DNA of 64,000 nucleotides, taken from the NCBI RefSeq assembly GCF_018476885.1, contig NZ_JAHCVJ010000005.1, positions 248,001 to 312,000 of the forward strand. Reading direction: 5' to 3'. Source of the stretch: Geoanaerobacter pelophilus. GTDB lineage: Bacteria > Desulfobacterota > Desulfuromonadia > Geobacterales > DSM-12255. Each line of letters begins with the position of its first letter. The first letter of the stretch is position 1. Under the pieces are notes generated by a model. It had not been told where the DNA came from, searched no databases, and worked only from the letters and a program-made list of their open reading frames with translations. Shown here piece after piece: positions 61,497 to 64,000 of the stretch. The translations under genes and the position numbers were made by a program.

Positions 61497-61515
61497 AGTG
61501 TAAAGTTTGCCGACA
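61497..61515 (+). repeat. 19-nt inverted motif, copy 1
   Basis: AGTGTAAAGTTTGCCGACA. Its reverse complement recurs at 61677-61695 with one mismatch. It lies 62 nt upstream of the -24 element. Confidence 0.8.
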
Positions 61516-61676
61516 TTAAGGGCTGGCTGGCAACTTAGCATATTGGGGAGTTTTGTCCGTTTATTGCGAAATATATGTCTCGTTAACTAGGTTTTGATTT
61601 GGGGTTGTTGTGATTCATTGCATTCAGTTTATCTGTTCCGAACGATTATGATTAATTGAATTATATTCAGTAATGT

Positions 61677-61695
61677 TGTCGGCAAATTTTACACT
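61677..61695 (-). repeat. 19-nt inverted motif, copy 2
   Basis: On the minus strand AGTGTAAAATTTGCCGACA, 18 of 19 identical to copy 1 and in opposite orientation, 242 nt upstream of the -24 element. Confidence 0.8.
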
Positions 61696-61755
61696 CATCA
61701 AACGCAACAGAGAATTTCGCCAGGCGAAAGGAGGAGGTTTCCCAATATTTAGATG

Positions 61756-61783
61756 TTGCGCAGACCACGGCGTGTGTTATAAA
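61756..61783 (+). promoter_or_regulatory. Candidate promoter of the OmpA-like gene
   Basis: TTGCGC (61756-61761) and TATAAA (61778-61783) with 16-nt spacing. The leader then contains AGGAGG at 61809-61814. Confidence 0.55.
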
Positions 61784-61823
61784 AATTAGCCAGATGTATC
61801 ATTTTTTTAGGAGGATTATGCTC

Positions 61824-62477
61824 ATGAAACGCTGCGCCATCCTGATACTCGGGTTGACCCTTACTGCAGGCTGTGCCACGCAGCCGATGACCAAAACCCA
61901 GAAGGGCGCTCTGATCGGCACTGGTACCGGTGCCGCAGCCGGCGCGGTTCTCGGTCAGGCAATCGGCAGGGATACCAGCTCCACGCTTATCGGGGCCGCT
62001 GTCGGTGCGGCAGTTGGCGGTATTTCCGGAGGACTGATCGGCAATTACATGGACAAGCAGGAGGCTGAGATGCGTCAGGCGCTGTCCAATGTGGAAGGGG
62101 CTTCGATTCAGCGGGACCAGGATGTGCTGGCCGTTAATTTCAAGTCTGACGTGATGTTCAGCACTGGCTCTGCAGTCATCAAGGGAGGCGCTCAGGATGA
62201 ACTTGACCGAGTGGCCAAGGTTTTGAACCGGTTCCCGGAGACCTCGGTGCAGATCGCCGGATATACGGACAGCACCGGCACTGCCGCAGCAAACCAGAAG
62301 CTTTCCGAAAAGCGGGCCGATGCCGTCAGGACGGCCCTGGTTGCCCGTAAAGTCAGCCAGGCCCGTCTGGCAACGGTGGGTTACGGTGAGAATAAGTCGA
62401 TTGCTGACAACGATACCGAGGCCGGTCGGATGATGAACCGCCGGGTGACGATCACCATCATTCCGAACCAGCAGTAG
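61824..62477 (+). CDS. OmpA-family lipoprotein with glycine-zipper segment
   Basis: ATG 61824 is preferred (AGGAGG 9 nt upstream; 61818 is an alternative). The 217-residue protein has a lipoprotein signal with lipobox LTAGC. A glycine-zipper region (about 20-75, repeats of GxxxG such as IGTGTGAAAGAVLGQAIG) follows, then an OmpA/MotB peptidoglycan-binding domain with VQIAGYTDSTGTAAANQKLSEKRA-type sequence (about 110-210). It tethers the outer membrane to peptidoglycan. The gene is monocistronic with its own terminator. Confidence 0.94.
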   Translation: MKRCAILILGLTLTAGCATQPMTKTQKGALIGTGTGAAAGAVLGQAIGRDTSSTLIGAAVGAAVGGISGGLIGNYMDKQEAEMRQALSNVEGASIQRDQDVLAVNFKSDVMFSTGSAVIKGGAQDELDRVAKVLNRFPETSVQIAGYTDSTGTAAANQKLSEKRADAVRTALVARKVSQARLATVGYGENKSIADNDTEAGRMMNRRVTITIIPNQQ

Positions 62478-62496
62478 CTGGATGCCACTATCATAT

Positions 62497-62523
62497 AGAA
62501 AAGCCCCGGTCTTTGGCTTTTCT
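62497..62523 (+). terminator. Terminator after the OmpA-like gene
   Basis: Perfect arms AGAAAAGCC (62497-62505) and GGCTTTTCT (62515-62523), with A and T tracts within the stem ends. It can act on both convergent genes. Confidence 0.75.
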
Positions 62524-62576
62524 GTTTGGCCCGCCTCACAATCTCTGCCAATTGCATTTATGCGACGTTTTGGGAG

Positions 62577-63998
62577 CTACGGAAACCTTGGGTTTTTGTT
62601 GAAGTGCTGGAAGCATGATTCAATGCGTTGTGTCTGCGAGCTTGAAAGATTCACAAATTCCAGCCCAAGCAGGGTGTTCTCCTTCTCCGGTCTTATCCAC
62701 ACCACTCGTGCCGTCACCCTGAGTGGGGTCTGCCGGTCATATTCCTCCAAAGATTTGAAGGGGGTCATGATGTCAAGCTCGACCTTGCTTCCGGAGGCAA
62801 CCTGAACGCTGCCGGGCAGCCGGAGCTGCATCCCGGAGACGCTGAAATCACTGGATATCCCTTTTAATGCTTGTCGCAGATCATCGTTCTTGAGCATTAC
62901 CAGCAGGCTATTTTGGGCGCGCGGGTTGCGCCGGGCTTCGTGAACGCTGTTTGGCGTTATTGTCGAGGTTGTGTCAAAGGTAAAGCCTGACAGCAGCCTG
63001 TTGAACTCATGGGTCAACTTGTTGAGGTCCGCACTTATGGTTGCGGTAACGCCAACTTTTGCGCCGTTGTCGCTAATGGTGAAAAATAGTGATTCAAGGC
63101 TCTGCTGGAGAGCAGTCAGTCTGGTCATCTGCGATTCGCTGACTTCCGAGATCTTGAGGTTTGAGCCGGTCACTTCCCGGACACTGGCAACCATCCTTTC
63201 AATAATGGCGGCAGTAGCGTGCGATTTTTCTTCCGTCACATTTACTCGCTCAACCACCCGTTCCATGGTCTTGGTATTCTGACTGGCCTGGGCGGAAAGT
63301 TCATTGATGATCCTGGAGATCTGTTCCGTCTCCTTGGCGGTCCTTGATGCCAGGTTGCGAACCTCGTCAGCCACTACAGCGAAACCACGCCCCTGTTCTC
63401 CGGCCCTGGCAGCTTCTATTGCAGCGTTCAAGGCCAGCAGGTTTGTCTGGTCCGCAATATCGCTGATGCTCTCGATAATGGTATGGATCTGCTCACCGAT
63501 CCGGTTGAGTCCTTCTGTTTCCTTAGCCGCACGATTAACTTCATCAACGGTCAGGCGCAGTTGGTCGATGTTCTCTCGCGTCGCCAGTAACCCCTGTTCT
63601 GCTTCACGTTCCGTTTCAACCGACATTGACCGCATTCGCTCAGCCAGTTCCAGGACCGTTTCAGAGATCAAGCGTACTTCCGCCGTTGCGGAGGAGACAT
63701 CTTCAGCCCGTTTCTGCTGTGCCTGGCTGGCCCCGGAGATTTCATTGGATATCTCGGCAATCTGATAGGAGGATTGCTCCATCTGGAGGCTTGCCTCATT
63801 GATGTTTTTCAATACATCGATCAGGTTGGCAACCATCATTTTCAGGGACATGAGAATGCTGCTGATTTCATTTCTGCGTTTGACTTCTACTTCTCGGCTC
63901 AGATCCCCTTTTGCCATGACCTGGAGGTGATTGATGGTGCGGTTTATGGCAGAGGTGATTGCCCAGATGTTTATGCCGCCGAATATGGCGCCAAGCCC
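62577..63998 (-). CDS. Methyl-accepting chemotaxis protein with C-terminal PilZ domain, 5'-truncated by the window edge
   Basis: The frame stays open on the minus strand to base 63998, where a membrane helix ([13 protein letters not shown]) is being entered, so the gene continues beyond the window. ATG at 63917 is internal, inside HAMP. Visible order: end of a transmembrane helix, HAMP, a long coiled-coil signalling domain with the hairpin tip [20 protein letters not shown]-type sequence, then a PilZ domain with RRNPR (RxxxR) and DFSVSGMQL (D/NxSxxG). The PilZ tail would bind c-di-GMP, joining chemotaxis signalling to second-messenger level. It converges on the OmpA-like gene. Confidence 0.94.
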   Translation of the reverse strand, partial: GLGAIFGGINIWAITSAINRTINHLQVMAKGDLSREVEVKRRNEISSILMSLKMMVANLIDVLKNINEASLQMEQSSYQIAEISNEISGASQAQQKRAEDVSSATAEVRLISETVLELAERMRSMSVETEREAEQGLLATRENIDQLRLTVDEVNRAAKETEGLNRIGEQIHTIIESISDIADQTNLLALNAAIEAARAGEQGRGFAVVADEVRNLASRTAKETEQISRIINELSAQASQNTKTMERVVERVNVTEEKSHATAAIIERMVASVREVTGSNLKISEVSESQMTRLTALQQSLESLFFTISDNGAKVGVTATISADLNKLTHEFNRLLSGFTFDTTSTITPNSVHEARRNPRAQNSLLVMLKNDDLRQALKGISSDFSVSGMQLRLPGSVQVASGSKVELDIMTPFKSLEEYDRQTPLRVTARVVWIRPEKENTLLGLEFVNLSSSQTQRIESCFQHFNKNPRFP

Positions 63999-64000
63999 TA

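Larger units (their letters stand above)
61377..61823. other. 447-nt intergenic region between divergent PEP-CTERM and OmpA-like genes
   Basis: It holds the sigma-54 promoter for the minus strand, a pair of inverted 19-nt repeats, a palindrome TTTCGCC-A-GGCGAAA (61715-61729) next to GGAGGAGG, and the sigma-70 promoter of the OmpA gene. No gene or known RNA is seen. It is AT-rich compared with its surroundings. Confidence 0.7.

Noticed and set aside
61497-61695. Miniature transposable element with inverted ends
   Set aside because: No target-site duplication and no typical element length or coding remnant; paired regulatory sites upstream of a sigma-54 promoter fit better.
61730-61782. GGAGGAGG followed by a nine-codon ORF at 61753
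   Set aside because: The spacing is too long and the ORF too short; the segment overlaps the OmpA promoter.
1-64000. tRNA or rRNA genes, CRISPR arrays, integrases and insertion sequences
   Set aside because: I looked in all intergenic regions and found no cloverleaf, repeat-spacer series or transposase reading frame.

Overview
The window looks like chromosomal DNA of a Geobacter-like member of the Desulfuromonadota (Geobacteraceae or a close relative). This is an inference from content: a succinyl-CoA:acetate CoA-transferase, a tungsten aldehyde:ferredoxin oxidoreductase next to an Mvh-type [NiFe] hydrogenase, GEMM riboswitches of a kind described from Geobacter, a PEP-CTERM protein, and many two-component and c-di-GMP proteins. 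Genes are dense and short overlaps are common. I saw no rRNA, tRNA, CRISPR array, integrase or transposase. The two edge genes (a hybrid histidine kinase at the left, a chemoreceptor at the right) are both cut at their 5' ends.

Layout. 1-7.6 kb: a signalling cluster with a hybrid kinase, CheR, a stand-alone CheB domain, a receiver-kinase and a CHASE4-PAS membrane protein. 7.7-21.9 kb: housekeeping and stress genes (PcrA helicase, PilZ protein, M16 peptidase, Hsp33, RRM protein, release-factor-like protein, cold shock protein, RlmI-type methyltransferase, Skp-like chaperone, diguanylate cyclase, phosphopantetheinyl transferase). 22-31.5 kb: energy metabolism, with a CoA-transferase under a near-consensus promoter, then NDH-2, an FAD/Fe-S oxidoreductase, AOR and three hydrogenase subunits with 4-nt overlaps. 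31.5-33.5 kb: a GEMM riboswitch with an overlapping terminator in front of an unknown coiled-coil protein that carries the same domain at both ends. 33.5-38.9 kb: Uup-type ABC-F protein, YdcF protein, SUI1/YciH protein and U32 peptidase. 38.9-41.4 kb: an ECF sigma operon, divergent from a periplasmic IorAB-type molybdenum oxidoreductase (41.5-44.1 kb). 44.3-46.9 kb: a second GEMM riboswitch in front of a secreted seven-repeat FG-GAP protein. 46.9-48.2 kb: DAHP synthase preceded by an unannotated Phe/Tyr/Trp-rich leader peptide and an attenuator. 48.1-51.3 kb: deacetylase, DUF116, fmt and def. 51.5-60.6 kb: a TetR-RND-TolC efflux operon with four extra genes, including a PabB-PabC fusion. 60.7-64 kb: a PEP-CTERM protein with a sigma-54 promoter, an OmpA-like lipoprotein, and a chemoreceptor ending in a PilZ domain.

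The strongest theme is cyclic-dinucleotide signalling. Two GEMM riboswitches differ at the base I take to be the ligand-specificity position (A in one, G in the other), and they sit with a diguanylate cyclase and two PilZ proteins. The most unusual parts are the riboswitch-controlled duplicated-domain coiled-coil protein, the AOR-hydrogenase operon, the aromatic attenuator, and a paired inverted 19-nt motif upstream of the PEP-CTERM gene.
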